A stretch of DNA of 64,000 bases. It comes from Prosopocoilus inquinatus (Eukaryota; Arthropoda; Insecta; Coleoptera; Lucanidae). The notes under the pieces were generated by a model that was not told the origin of the DNA, did not search any database, and worked only from the letters and a program-made list of their open reading frames with translations. Both the position numbers and the translations under genes were made by a program. Shown in pieces: positions 1 through 12,423 of the stretch; position 1 is the first letter of the stretch, and every line of letters begins with the position of its first letter. The stretch spans positions 20,057,806-20,121,805 of the forward strand of contig CM069875.1 in the NCBI GenBank assembly GCA_036172665.1, in the 5' to 3' direction.

Positions 1-179
1 AATTATTTAACTACTAGGTTCGAATTACTGCAAAAATTTGACTTTAATTTTTTTTTCTCTTACTTGATTTTATTAATCTGATGTACCACTAACTTTTGAT
101 GCAATGAATAGGAAATAATATCAAGAGATTATGTATGAATATTGAATCCCATAAGATTATCTTAACTTTATTAATATTT

Positions 180-1195
180 ATGCTCTGGTAAAGAAAGTAA
201 GACTGGCTAAATTGCGGAATAACGCCTTGATTAAATTCAGACATTCCAAAAGTATAACTGATTGGAATTCTTACAAACAACTTCGTAATACTGTCAATAG
301 TGCTATAACTCGCCAGAAGAAAGTACATATAGAATTTGTTTGTAGACATAATAGTCAGAAATTGACTTGGGAAGCGCTTAAATCCTTAAATGTTACCCAA
401 TATAAAACTCAAGAGTCACTTACGATGCTATCAGTAATCCAAATGAAACAAATCAGTTTTTCTTAAACTTAGTAAGGGCTATGAGTAAAGACGTCGATTC
501 CGATACTCTATCGTGTTTGTAAATAATCGCTGTAATAATGAATAGCGGTTAATTAAAGCGGTTAATTAAGTTTCATGCAGTGTCTGAAATTTCTGTAGAA
601 AAAGCAATTTATAATATAAAGTCAAATGCTTCACATCTTCTTATTTGTGTAATAGAATGCAGGCTGTCGTTGTAAATGATATACACTTGTCATTTAAACT
701 AATTGAATTTGGAGCTACCCAGGGATCAATATTTGGACCTCTTTTATAATCTCTATATACAGCTGATTTTTACACCAAAATTAAATTCCGCCAAATTTAT
801 TTTTACGCTGGTGATACTCAGCTTTGTTACAGCTTTCAAGCTTCTGATATAACTCTAGCTTCTGATTTAATTAATGAAGACATAAAGCGATTAAGCCAAA
901 TTTCTATTGCACATTCTTTACATATTAACCCTGCTAAATCTGCGGTCATTGTGTTCCTAAAGATCGATTAAGGGCCATAGAGTATAAAAATAGTTGTTAA
1001 TGATATGAGGTTCTTGTTTCATGTGCGAGAATTAATTCAGAAATCTTATTGCACATTAAAACGCCTCTACATGAACAGACATATTCTCCCTATAAAATTA
1101 AAAAGTCAATTATGTGACACACTAATTCTGTCCAATTTGAATTATTGTGATGCTGTCTACGGCCCGTGCTTGGACGCTTTATCTGCTTCAAGATC
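180..1195 (+). pseudogene. LINE (Jockey/CR1-like) reverse transcriptase remnant, 5' part
   Basis: Decayed non-LTR retrotransposon. Around 200-465 a frame reads like the region between endonuclease and reverse transcriptase (YKQLRNTVNSAI, then KLTWEALKSLN). Around 705-960 the reverse transcriptase palm is visible: GATQGSIFGPLL corresponds to the family's GVPQGSILGPLLF, and FYAGDTQLC replaces the catalytic YADDTQL. At 1005-1190 the thumb follows (IQKSYCTLKRLYMNRHILP, then LNYCDAVYGPCLD). Frames change several times and stops interrupt, so it cannot encode a working enzyme. The coding sense resumes at 1426 after a short insertion. The LINE class is clear from the motif order; the clade is inferred. 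Confidence 0.85.
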
Positions 1196-1425
1196 ACAAA
1201 TTTTGTATACTTTTTTCTTCTTCCTATTCTTTATTTTCGCTGCCTTTTTCTACTACGCTGCAAAAAAAAAAAATTGTTGCCTTCGCTTAGGTTAAGTGGA
1301 AGAAATGAAATGAATGAAATGAAAACTGAACTTTGCCTTTTGTCCATTATTGTTTGTGTGCATTATATCTTATACCTTTTATAAATGTTACGGACAATAA
1401 AGTCAGTTTATTATTATTATTATTA
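1196..1425 (+). mobile_element. Short (TTA)n-tailed retroposon inserted in the LINE
   Basis: About 230 bases separate two parts of the LINE that otherwise read through (SASRSQ before, HRTRFVYGLRRRDH after). The insert ends in ACGGACAATAAAGTCAG followed by a run of TTA triplets. This kind of 3' tail is typical of truncated LINE copies or of SINEs using a LINE tail. No open frame of its own is recognised. Target-site duplications are not clear; CACAAA and AAACACA at the two junctions are the only hint. Confidence 0.6.
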
Positions 1426-1790
1426 AAAAACACAGAACTCGTTTCGTTTACGGTTTGAGGAGAAGAGATCATGTGTCGTACAAACGTCGACGTACTGGAT
1501 GGTTAAATATGGGGAATAGAAGATTGTCTCATATGGCCTGTCTAGTTCATAAACGTATTATTTCGTATCCATCTAGATATGCATTACATGATATATTTTT
1601 GTGACGTATTAGTGGTTTACATATTCCTTCACATAACACTGCCCTCTTCGAGAGATCTTTCTCTTATTGCTCGACCAAAATATATAATAAGATGACTCAT
1701 GAGCAACGATCAGCAATATTAAAAAATTTTAAGAAAACAGTGGAATCAGCTTTTCTCTACACAATGACAATATCGAAAAAAACACTTTAG
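1426..1790 (+). pseudogene. LINE reverse transcriptase C-terminal remnant
   Basis: Continuation of the LINE that starts near 180. One frame reads HRTRFVYGLRRRDHVSYKR, then WLNMGNRRLSHMACLVHKRI and later SGLHIPSHNTALFERSF, with one stop. This is the usual C-terminal block of Jockey/CR1-type ORF2 (RFVYGLRRRDH, Y+RRLGWL, +R). It ends near 1790 with a stop. Downstream there is no convincing poly(A) or short-repeat tail, so the element's true 3' end is not defined. Confidence 0.8.
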
Positions 1791-4700
1791 ATCAAGCAAC
1801 GTGTTAATTTACTTACTTCACGTTTCGCGAGCTAACTTGTTCTGTTTACCAAAAGTGTATGTCAAAGTGATCAAAACGTGTAATACATTTTAAGTATTAC
1901 ACGTTACTTAAAATTTTATATATTAATACTTTATAATTTAATAAAAATGAAAATTGAAAATGTAATATTTGCTAATCAAATAATACATATTGTAGAGTAC
2001 CAGCAAATTAAAAGAAATTCATATAATGGAAATCCTGGAAACCATCTGGTGATAGCCTGAAGTTTCAATCGATTATATCTTAATAAAAATATATCAAACA
2101 TCAATTCAATTCGTCATTAAATTAGAACATTATTTATATTACATATAAACGTTGCTGACCCAAATCTTAAAGCATTAGGATATTTGCAGTCAGCAAAAAA
2201 AAAACTCTTCTTACTTTATCGAATTTATTGATATATAAATACTGGCAAGTCATGCTAGGGGACATTATCAGCTCATAAGAGATCTAATAATTTTCAACAA
2301 GTCACAACGGTATCCCTATTTGAACAAAAATTTACTACGAGACATTAATTGACCGCAAAGCTACGCGTTCGAAATAAAACTTTCTTTTAACTGATTCGTT
2401 CATTAGCGCAGTAATATCGCGTTCTATTCAAAAAGCGTTTCAGGCGGTTAATTAATTAGTCGATTCCCAACGGTTCGTTTTTACAAATGAAACGGAAATT
2501 TCTACTGTGTCAATCAAAATGCACACAATGAAACGTAATTGCTCGGATTTGTTTGTTTTCTTTTAGAAATTTCAACGGTGATGATGGTGCAATTTATTAA
2601 GATCTCTCAAAAAACTATGCTGAAACACGTTTATTAATGACGTCGTCCAGGCGTGAGCAAAATAGCACTATAAAAGCGAGGACATAGTAACCTCCCGTTA
2701 TTGGAGTCAATGAAAAACTGCGGTAACAATGAATGGTTTAAGAAACCAATGTACAAACTCGTAGCAGTTATGAAAAAGTTTCACAAATTATTGATTGTTG
2801 AAACTAGGCGTAACTAAAATTGCGGAAAAAGGAAATGTACCCCGTCAAAGTACAGCGACACGTTTCCCTATGATGCCTACGTTTGGGGTGCTTAAGAAAT
2901 TGGCTAAGAGTGATATTCGTAGCCAGAGCTGTCAGATTATTTTTTAAAAATGTAGCCAACTGTCTCATAAAATGTAGCCCAATTTCACCAAAATGAAAAG
3001 ATGCGCGAAGGGAAACAAGTTATTATTATATTCATAAATTTTTCGACAATTGCTACATTTGGCTTTTCTTCTATTCTATTTTTTTTTTTATTTTATTCCA
3101 ACCTAAAGACCCTTTTTTGGCAATTACATTAACTACAAAGTGAACAACAATGACTGTTTCAGTTGGCAATACTGACTTTTAATTTTTAAATTCAACAACT
3201 GACTAACTTTCAGGTTGAGACTGACGGCAATCGACAAGTGACAAATGACTAAATTCCAATTAAAACGCTAGATGCTAGATAATTCAAATTAATTCATTTA
3301 TAATGGTTTGTAATATTTTTATTGGAACGGTCTACTTTCGAAGCGGAATTTAAGTTTAATTTATTTACACCAATTTTGTCGCTGTTGATATTATGTTAAA
3401 TGTCAAATGTCCGTCAAATAAATCAATAAAACACATTTGGTTGCAATGTTATAAATAGCCGAATAAAAATATGCCCTTAATTGTATTGAAAACTCAAACG
3501 GCGTTCTTTTACTTTCTGTACCCAATAATAAAAACGTTACAGTCCTGTTTTGTTACTTTTTCCTCACACTATGTATTTTTAATACAGTAAATTATACTGT
3601 AGTATAAATTTGTGAGTTAGAGGTACTATGTCCACCAAAAAAATCTGTGACAAGTCTTTACAGTCATTTTTGAGTTATTTTATTAGTTTGAAGGCAACTT
3701 GAAACTTTTTCTACGGTAACGTAAAGACGCTGAAATAAACATACTGACGAATACATCATAGCAACAATAAATAACTCGTCATATTTACAATAGGACATGT
3801 TACGTGTCCCAGATTTGTTTGGCGGGCATAGTACGTTAATAAATTTTTGGAAAACAAAATGTAGTAAATCATCGTCCACTATCGTTCGGGCTCCAGCAGG
3901 GTGAACGATATATTAGGTGACGCCACAAGAGCACTCGACCGTGTGTCAATACGTGCATGAAAGCGCGAAATCAATTGCGAGAGCGACAGCTGAAAGAGGG
4001 GTTCAAATATCATTGCCGGAGAGTGAACGGTGTTTAATCCTTCAGCATCAAATAATATTAAAAAAATTCTGGCAGTTGCATGCACCTTCCGAATGCCTGC
4101 GCTATTATCTATTGATTCTTTATTGTGGGCTCCAGTGAGGTGATGTCCGAGCCCCTGTGAATTCCAGGCCCGGGGCAAATCACCACAGCATCCGCCCCCC
4201 TCTCGACGCCACTGAATATGCATGTTGGAGTCTTGAGCACAAACATTTTTCTTTTTTAAAAATGAATAAATACGCAAAAGTATATAGGTAGCTTTAAATT
4301 ATAAGTGCCCTGAAGGTCAAATATTATAAAGCGTAACCATAAGTTACGTGTTAATAATTTCTAAATAAACGGAAATGGCGTTTTAAATGATAATTTATGT
4401 TGATTGCACCTTTATGGATTTGAGCAGGAACAAGGCTCGCAATAAATCTCTCGAGAAATGCGACGAGTGCGTTGAAATTTTACTAAAGAAGGAAGAAAGT
4501 CGCGCCTAGAGGAAATGATTCGCGTTTCACAATTTCTCGCATAATTTTATACCTCTTCCAATTACGAGTTTTACCCGGATATTACACATACTAAATCGAA
4601 CACGCGTCAATTTTAATTTGATTTATTTGCAAAAGCACAGAAAATTATGCCATGCACGTAAACCGATCCGTTATTTTTCTATTGCGCGCGCGATGCGTTA

Positions 4701-5039
4701 AATAATTCATTCAATAAGATGGAACAGATGAGCACGGTGTCAGTAATTAACCGCTTACATGATGCATTTTCTTGGCGAAGGCATTCTACTTGTTGGATTA
4801 CAGTTATTGAGTGTGACGTGAATTACGCACGAGATCAGTTAGGATTAAGACATTAAAAATAATTGCGTGTTTATATACACTTAACGATTATTTATTAGTA
4901 AATCAAAAAGGAACATCGTAAAAAGTTTTATTTTTTTGATTAATCATTAAAAATTAAATTGAAGTTCAAGTTCCTTTCGAAAAGTAACCCAACTTAATAA
5001 ATATTTCTGTAACGTCAGTTACAGTGACGTTCAGTGCTA
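1791..5039. other. Intergenic AT-rich stretch, no supported gene
   Basis: No coding region is convincing. A TATA-like box (TATAAAAG) lies at 2669-2676, but only very short open frames follow. At about 4190-4216 the minus strand reads CAGTGGCGTCGAG followed by a G run, which resembles the end of hAT-type DNA elements. No matching second end was found. Short frames at 3664-4277 have no recognisable motifs. Confidence 0.5.
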
Positions 5040-5180
5040 TTCTGTAAGATTGATATGCATATCAATTGATGTGGTCTTCAATTATTGAAGAGTTCTTAAT
5101 ATGATTTCATAACAATTCCAGTCGATTGCTGACCTCCAATTGAAGAGAGATGCATACTAACTCGTTATCACCAAGGAAAA
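5040..5180 (-). repeat. Dispersed repeat, copy 1 (partner at 32870-33012)
   Basis: The reverse complement of this stretch matches 32870-33012 over about 140 bases. Shared blocks are ATGCATCTCTCTTCAATT, GGTCAGCAATCGACT, GAATTGTTATG and TTGATATGCATATCAAT. The two copies are in opposite orientation 28 kb apart. No terminal inverted repeats or coding content were seen, so the class of element is unknown. Confidence 0.75.
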
Positions 5181-5878
5181 GAAATCGGCCCACTTCTTCC
5201 GCGATCATTACGAAAATTTAATACTGGGACTGTACTAGCTATGCCCGCAGTATTTGGAAGGGTGTTATTTCATCTGCCTGCATCGAGCATAATACTGTCG
5301 ACTTGTAAGCGCTTTTATAGTTTGCAACTAAATATATAAAGCATGTGGTGATTTGCAGCGACTATTACATGCATTTTTATATTTTCAAAGAGAATCTTTT
5401 TTCTATAGCTCTCTAAGATATGCAAAAAACGTTTTAACGATTAGTTAAATTGTTTAGTCGTCGAAGGAAAAACCTGAACTAACTCACACATCTTCCCTCT
5501 CCATTCAGTGACAATTAAAAGCACCGCAGCCGCACGAAGGTGGAAGGAGTGAAAAGCGTCTGAACTAAGTGGGCTCAATTGTTAAGCGTGGTTATCACAC
5601 TTGACAAGGATTGCAAGTTATTACAAAACTGTTTACAGAATACTGATTTTGCAAGGTCACTTGAATCGTAGCAATAATTGTTAGGTATCAAGTTCATGTT
5701 AATGTTAGAGAATATACCGCATTGTTTTCAAAAAAGTTCAATGGAAATATACATATAATATGGTAACAAGATGTTCAGGTTCAATAAATTGGGATGTAAT
5801 TTATAATTTGAATACCCGATATTTTTGAAATAAGAAGCGCCATCTGTTAAACGACGTCGGCATTAACATGAGTTTCAA

Positions 5879-6462
5879 TAGGTATATTCGTTTTAGAAAT
5901 GCTGGATTTGACACAATAGCGTCATCGTCAAGTATCTGATGCCCATCTAGGTCAAGTTATGGTTGCATCAGAAATTGCTCTAAAACGAATAGTTTGTGAT
6001 GGGCAAGTTGGTACATAGAGAAAAGAAAAATGTTAAATCAACATAATGTTCGTTTGGATACGTTCAATGTATTCATTTATTAAAAAAAAAAACATTATGT
6101 AGTCCATTCAAGTAAAATAATGTTTGAATCAACAAGAAATTGCTTGAATTAATGTAAAGTGTACATCTTTCAATAAATAAATGCATCGACTGTATTCAAA
6201 CAAAGAGTTTTCTGTGTGATGAACACCGACCTTTCAGAAAAATAACTAAATTAAGGTTAAGTAAACAACACTTTGGTGTTGATGCAACTAAACCCTACTC
6301 TGCAGTAGGTGCACATTGCGTCAACGCCGGCGTTGCCGCAGGGGCAATGAAAACGAATATGCCAATGTAAAATACAGTATGCCGAAAGTCTAAAACGAAT
6401 ACACATTTTGTTGACACAGGTGACTTGCGGCAATCCAAGTCATCTAAAACGAATATACCTAA
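5879..6462. mobile_element. MITE-like element with AGGTATATTCG inverted ends
   Basis: The left end TAGGTATATTCGTTTTAGA (5879-5897) is repeated inverted at the right end (6444-6462). The roughly 585 bases between hold further partial copies of TCTAAAACGAAT. AAT flanks both sides and could be a 3-bp target duplication. There is no transposase frame inside, so this is a non-autonomous DNA element by structure. The superfamily is not determined. Confidence 0.65.
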
Positions 6463-8444
6463 TATTATATGTCACCGCTACAGAGGTTCTCAACCGGTAA
6501 GATTGCGTAACTTTACATGAATTTAACGTTTTGGAAGTTTTCGCGTGGTGTCAGAAAAACGTATTTTGGCGGATTTTTTTTATAAGAAAAGGATTTTTTT
6601 ACACCAAGGTAAGTTTGTTATAGTGTAAATTAAATTATTATATAAATATTTAAATCTTAGTTCAAAATATATGACGGCCCAAAGAATGGGTATTCCACAT
6701 ATGCCCACTTTATTCTACGTATCTAAAGCTAAGTAGTTTAGACATTAGCAAGTATAAGTTGTATTTTATGAAAAATGTTTATGTAATTCCTTAAGTAATG
6801 TTTTCATATGTCGTGACTTTCTTGTGTGCATAGCTTTTTTTGTTGAAGGTTGGATATAACAAGTGTTCATTTCATTTTCCGGTAACATTGGCGTTGGAAA
6901 AAAAATTTCTAAAGGTATGTCGTAGCTTAATTTTACTGCAAACAGAACTGTCATTAGTGTCATGTCTCCTATCAATAATCGAGTAAGGTGATTTCGTTTT
7001 ATTTACGTTATTTATTGGTTTAGTTTCAGGATTCATATACGATATTATTGACTATGCTGCATGTTTGTGGATGTTTGGTGTTTACATTGGAGCAGAAAAC
7101 TATGATTAAAAGTTAATTTTCGTAATGATTCATAACTTACGGGAATAACGAAACTATTTGGAACACTTTCCAGCTGAATTTGCCGCTGTATTATCGATTA
7201 CAAATTATCTGAAGACAAACTGCATTGGTATGTACTGATAAAACTGGAGGACTCTTCCGAGGAACATTGAAATATGAAAACATACTACTAAGGTTAGGGA
7301 AAGTGGAATACATACAATCACAATCAATTTGCCCAGTTTGAGTTTTCTCTTGGAAGTTGCCACAAATTATTACATGAAGATGAAAAGCTTTAACTTTACC
7401 GCGTGACATTGGTGCAAGAATTGCTTCCCGGTGAACTCGTATAGGGACATTACATCTCTTGTAAAAAATATTATCTTTGTGAGTGAGTTGTAATATTCGT
7501 TCTTTTTAATACAATTTATATTATGATGACATTTAAAAGCGTCGAGGTAACAAATATATTTAAACAAATAAATTCAAATGCCGTGGTATTGCTATGGTAC
7601 ATTTAATTTATTGATTGCAATGCAAATTAGTAAAAAGCCAAATGAGATTGAGCAGAGATAAGCAAAATTGCTTCTAAAAAGATGATTCAAACACCAAGCA
7701 TTAATTGCTCTAAAAAGTATTGGAAATTGTCAATTATTCTTTTCATTTGATGTGTTTGTAATTACCAGTTAAACCAACGGGTAATTGGAATTACAGGGCA
7801 AATACTAATTGAATTACTTCACCGTTTTTCAATTATTCAATGCTATTTAAATTATTTTAAATATTTCAATTACTAATTGCTTCTTTATATTTTCCATTAA
7901 CGTAAAATATTTCAATTATTTCTAGAACCGTAACTAACACAAATTGTAATTACCTATAGCTATTATACATACTTAATAGTTAAGTACCAAAAGAATAGTT
8001 CCATACATGCAGACAATAGGTAACGGGTAAAAACAACATCGATGTATACCGGGTCCACCATTCAAAGTTAGTATAGTTTCGCATATGTCGGCAGCGAGAG
8101 GTGAAATTGTTTTATCTCGTTCTTAAAGTAAATTGTGTGTATAACACCGGTAGACCGTTGTGGTAGACTGTTTTGAATGTGACTGCACTGCTTGGTGAAC
8201 GATGACAAACATTTTGAAGTGGCGGATCCTGTATATTTATTTGTCGCATTATATTTACTACGTGATTGTTATCAAAATAATAATAATGCATTTTATCTGT
8301 TTATTATGTTCTATGTACCACACGTCACGTTTGCTTGACAAGCATTTTGTGCTATATTATGCTGGTCGTAGAAGAGTCGAAAACGGCGAGAACTTTAGTA
8401 CTACAAGGAAGATGAAGTCACGCTTACCCGAAGGCACGTGGTTT
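6463..8444. other. Intergenic AT-rich stretch
   Basis: No supported gene. Short frames on both strands (up to 113 codons) show no domain, codon bias or splice context. AT-rich with many poly-A/T runs. Confidence 0.5.
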
Positions 8445-9437
8445 ATAATAATAATAATAATAATAATAATATATATTTATTTCAATAAAGTACAGAGTAC
8501 AAGAAAGTACATTGTAGAAGAAATACGTCGCAAACAAGGTTGAAAATTAAGATATCTTTTTACAATAATCAGTAAATTCAGATACAGAATAACAATTTAA
8601 TGTTAATAGAATGTCCCTTATTTGTTTTTTATATCTATTAAAATTATATTCAATTTTAATACGCCGTGGAAGGCAATTAAAGAGTTTAAAGCCCATATAA
8701 GGAAGACCTTTTTGAAATAAGGACGATCTATGCGGGGGAGGTAACAAGTAATTATAATTACGAGTATTATAATCATGATTTTGAAGAACTCCAAAATTCT
8801 CTTTATATTTAAATACAAAAAGCAACACTTCTAATATATATTAGAATATATGTCTTAAAAAGTCAAAAAATGTTTATCTTTAAAAGTGTTCTTACAAGAA
8901 TCTCTGTATGCCAAATCACATATTATCCGTATAACTTCTTTTTTGTACAACGAAAATTCGATGAGTTTCAGAACTCATTCCCCAATGTATTACACCATAT
9001 CTCAACTTGGAATAAAAGTTAGAATAATAAAAAGTTTTCAAAATACTGAAAGTGCAAGATTTCTTAAGTTGGTATAAGGAAAAAATAAACACTAGATAAC
9101 GAATTACAGATAATTTACATGTGAAATCCAATTCAAATCCTCATCGATGATCACGCCTTGAAGAATCACATAGAGAAGTAATATCTTCGGAAAGTTTGAA
9201 ATTACATATTTTATATCTGCAATTGTTTTAAAGATTATACACTTAGTTTTTTCATCATTTACAGCCAACTTGTTCGCAATCATCCAACGTAAAATATGTG
9301 TATAAACAGATTTCGCTCTTGCCAACAACTCATTAGCATTGCTACACTCACTGTAAAGTTGATATCATCAGCATAAAGTGCAATACTTGAAGTTTTGGTG
9401 CCTAGAAAGTTAATAAAATCATTGATGTACTGTGGCT

Positions 9438-10204
9438 TGCAAAAAAATCGCGTACACCTGGTTTTCGTTGTATTAAGTTAGTCTTGAGATTTAATTTGTC
9501 AGTGTCAAACAATTAAAATTCAGACTGACAAAAAACGAGTAAGGCCCGATCTTACCATCTCCTGATAAATTTAACCGTCGGTTAATAACCTAGGAAACCA
9601 TTGTACCAATAATGGTTTCCAAGGATATTAACCGACGGTTAAACTTATCTGGAGTTGGTAAGATCGATCCTAAGTTAGAAGACGAAGAGTGATTCTTAGT
9701 AGTAGCGAATGATTATAGCTTAAATAAAAATACTATGATGCACAAATAATATGTGGGAAGAAGAAATATTTACAAATAGAAAAGATGATTTGAGATAGAT
9801 GTCCAAAAATATCGATTCACGATTCGGATAATGCCCTTCTGAATTAAGAGAAAATCCAATATAAACCGCAAGAGATTCCATGTTTTAACAAATTTTCCAA
9901 TACTCTTGTTACCAACACATAGAAAATTACAAATTAACCTTAGAAGAGTCAAGTGTTAAAAAAATTATATTAATAGAAGACCATAAGCAATTGACAATTT
10001 ATGGGCCGTTAAATATTTAGAATAGCGTAATATTTATTGAACAAATCATACTGTCTGACTCATACCAGGTAAAATAGTAATCATTTCAATCTCAGTTCCT
10101 AACCTGTACGTTTGGAGACTTGACAAAATTCTCAAAATACCCATTTACAAAGCAGAAAACAGGTAAAAACTCGGCTACTTGATTTTGAAGGTGTACGCGA
10201 TTTT
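9438..10204. mobile_element. DNA element with inverted ends nested in the LINE
   Basis: The LINE coding sense breaks at 9438 and resumes at about 10203. Joined across the gap, it reads in frame through LFLIYTC and INDFINFLGT. The insert has matching inverted ends of about 25 bp: TTGCAAAAAAATCGCGTACA on the left, and on the right the reverse complement with one mismatch. TGCA/GCA at the edges may be the target duplication. One short minus-strand frame (9770-9952) shows no transposase motif, so the element looks non-autonomous. It contains the hairpin at 9547-9666, which suggests a second nested insertion. Confidence 0.75.
9547..9666. repeat. Fold-back hairpin MITE, copy 1
   Basis: An imperfect palindrome with arms of about 55 bases. 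CGATCTTACCA and TTTAACCGTCGGTTAATA on the left are answered by TATTAACCGACGGTTAAA and TGGTAAGATCG on the right, around a centre near 9606. The same layout (CCGAT, CTC.TGATAAATTTA, GGAAAC near the centre) recurs at 21551-21680, so this is a family and not a chance palindrome. Confidence 0.8.
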
Positions 10205-10879
10205 ATTGCAAGCAAGTGTATATTAAAAAGAGGGTGGGTCCCAAGATAGATCCTTGAGGTACACCGATATTCGAATGACCTTCAGTAGACAGTTGGGTAT
10301 TGATTTGAACTAATTGCGTACGATTCGAAAGATATGATTCAAACCAAAGATAAGCTATACCATTAATCCCATAACGTTTTAATTTATGGAGTAATATATT
10401 TTTTAACACAATCAAAAGCCTTAGATAGGTCTATGAAAGTACTTAAAAATATTTTACCACTGTCTAAATCATTATAGATGTGTTTCAAAAATTCATATAA
10501 GGCAGTATCAGTTGATTTATTTTGTGTAAAACCATGTTGATTAGACGAAAGCAACGAAAATTGTTTTTGGGGTGCCATAACACATGGAAGCAGGTGTTAC
10601 GTTCCGAGTACGGCCGCCGCACCATCGCTTATTTCAACACAGTGTAAAACAAGATATTGCACCGTGCTGAGGCTTTGTTTTTAATAGATTAGTGCATTGC
10701 ATTGTAACGTTAGTATTAATCTGAATCTCGTTGCTTTAACATTGCCTTATTCGATTAATCTTAATTTTTGTATTTCTTCCAATAAATTTTTGATTTTTTA
10801 AAAATCGTTTTACGCGAACGCCTAATTTAAGTAGGTCTCCTCTTGTCTTGTTGTAGGGAAACTTAAACGCCGACGGCTA

Positions 10880-11235
10880 CATTCACAACTTCTTGGAATC
10901 TGTTACGTGCCATATCTCCAAGAACTAGAAAACCCTGTTTTACAGCAGGGTAATGTTAGGCCTCATACTGGAGCTGTCACTACGAGGTTCCTTTGAGAAG
11001 GTAATGTAACTATTCTTCCATGGCCAGTTCAATCACTTGACCCATCAAACATATATGGAATGTGGTGAGCGGATGATTAAGGCAATTACCTGCGCCCCCG
11101 ATGGATCTACATCGCCTCAGAAATGGTATTCAAATTGCTTGGGACACCATATCGCAGGAACATATCGATCGCCTCATTCAAAGTATGTACCGTGGAGTAA
11201 ACTTAAGAGGTGCTCCAACTTATTATTGAATTTGG
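10880..11235 (+). pseudogene. Tc1-like transposase C-terminal remnant
   Basis: Frame-shifted remains of a Tc1/mariner-superfamily DDE transposase. LQQGNVRPHTGAVTTRFL near 10940-10995 corresponds to the family's QQDNARPHTA..FL block, with the second catalytic Asp replaced. NVTILPWPVQSLDPSNIYGM follows (family: LPWPARSPDLNPIEHLW). IQIAWDTISQEHIDRLIQSM and YRGVNLRGAPTYY close the protein near 11130-11225. Stops and frame changes make it non-functional. The N-terminal half and the terminal inverted repeats were not found. Confidence 0.8.
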
Positions 11236-12265
11236 GGGCAAACGACTTTTCCAAACTGCATTAAATTTTAATCATTTAATACTCCATATGTATCCAATGT
11301 ATTAACAAAAATATATTATACTACCTTAACGTGTACTGGGTTTTGAATTTTCAATCTCATGCAGTATATTTCAACGCAAAATCTGCTGCAATCGCTTTTG
11401 GAAAATTTTAATTAAACTATTGCCCAGGTCTATTCTTCAGTACCATGCAAATAAAACCAATTCAAATTATTACGTAATTGATATCTTCGAATTTTCCGAT
11501 GATTCTATCATGCAAATTTTCAAGACCCGGTACAGGTTTTCTAATTCTCATTTTTAAGATAAAGCCACTGAAAAAAATCGAATGGAGATAGGCCACAGCA
11601 TCGTGGGGGCAAGTTATTGTTCTTGTTTCGCCTGACATACAGTTCAATTGTCATAATAAGTCACCTAACAGATTCAAGGTCGATTTCTAAAAACTTTTGT
11701 CGTTAGATAAAGTAAATATTACTATAGTTACCCATGTTAGAACTATAAGAATTTATACTTATCTGTAAAAGATAAAATAAATAAAAAAATAAAATAAAAG
11801 ATTCTAGATACAGGGTATCTATGTATCAGCAGTGGTGTGAATTGTGGCCCCCTCTTGCTGCACGAATCACAAGGTCATCAACTTGATGAATCAAGAAAAG
11901 GTTCTCAAATTTCAATCTTGTGCCGGTGCCAAACACTTAAGCCGAGCTTAACTTTAAGCGCCTCTTAAAACGTGAGTTACATTAATGTTATGTAATCTCA
12001 AATATCACAATATAAACAACACTTAAATATAAGCTCGTGGTGCAACCGTTCACAAGTGTTGTCTAAAAAAAAATTGAACCTGTGCACCTACATTTATAAT
12101 AATACACTACAATTAATTGTTTTAGTTTTTTTATATTATTTTTTTATTTATTTCAATTAATTAATTTATTTATCGGCACTTGGTTGTAATTTGTTAAGAA
12201 AACGATTTCTGTAAAGTCTCATTGCAGCTGCAGCATTTTTTCCACATTTAAAATTTGTTTGAATC
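11236..12265. other. Intergenic stretch before the gypsy element
   Basis: No supported gene or repeat. AT-rich, with an (A/T)-only tract around 12120-12165. Confidence 0.5.
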
Positions 12266-12269
12266 ATAT
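12266..12269. other. Target-site duplication ATAT of the gypsy element, left copy
   Basis: ATAT directly precedes the TGTGG start and recurs at 16272-16275 directly after the GTAACA end. Four-base duplications are usual for Ty3/gypsy integrases. Confidence 0.8.
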
Positions 12270-12423
12270 TGTGGCGCGCCACCCAGCTCACTACGTCAAA
12301 CTGAAGGCGTCAAGAAGTCGGTTCGTTATGCGTCATTGGCTGCCACGCCACCGGGGCCTATACCGAACAAACTACTTTTCCCGCGATGGAGCAAACGAGA
12401 AGGCAGCGTAGAATATAAAATCG
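12270..12423 (+). repeat. 5' LTR remnant (first 154 bp)
   Basis: Identical to 15941-16094 except for one transition (GGGGCC here, GGGGTC in the 3' copy). It keeps the U3 part up to the TATA-like motif TATAAAA, but the start site, R and U5 are deleted. The remnant is open in the same frame as the following reverse transcriptase region, giving a continuous frame 12255-13247 that crosses the deletion joint. The near identity of the two ends suggests a young insertion or a deletion formed during reverse transcription. Confidence 0.9.

Larger units (their letters stand above)
8445..10578 (-). mobile_element. 5'-truncated LINE (Jockey/CR1-like), split by a nested insertion
   Basis: Non-LTR retrotransposon on the minus strand. 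Its 3' end is an (AAT)n tract at 8445-8472. Reading toward higher coordinates: C-terminus at 8547-8828 (NHDYNTRNYNYLLPPPHR, FKLFNCLPRRIK); thumb at 8916-9131 (YSKLRYGVIHWG); 9104-9328 (MIANKLAVNDEKTKCIIF); the catalytic box SIALYADDINFTV near 9346-9385; then, after the insertion at 9438-10204, GVPQGSILGPTLFLIY and LHKLKRYGINGIAYLWFESYL (10203-10415), and QHGFTQNKSTDTALYEFL plus FIDLSKAFDCV (10384-10578). The catalytic YADD is preserved, but frameshifts are present and the 5' part is missing, as is usual for truncated LINE copies. Confidence 0.9.

Noticed and set aside
2669..2676. TATAAAAG as promoter of a gene
   Set aside because: Only a 35-codon frame follows and no initiator lies at proper spacing.
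3879..4277. 132-codon minus-strand frame with a Gly/Arg-rich start
   Set aside because: The G-rich part comes from a repeat resembling an hAT end (CAGTGGCG...). No domain and no splice or promoter context.
8202..8543. 113-codon plus-strand frame
   Set aside because: Its second half is the (AAT)n tract and the LINE 3' end read on the wrong strand; the first half has no motif.
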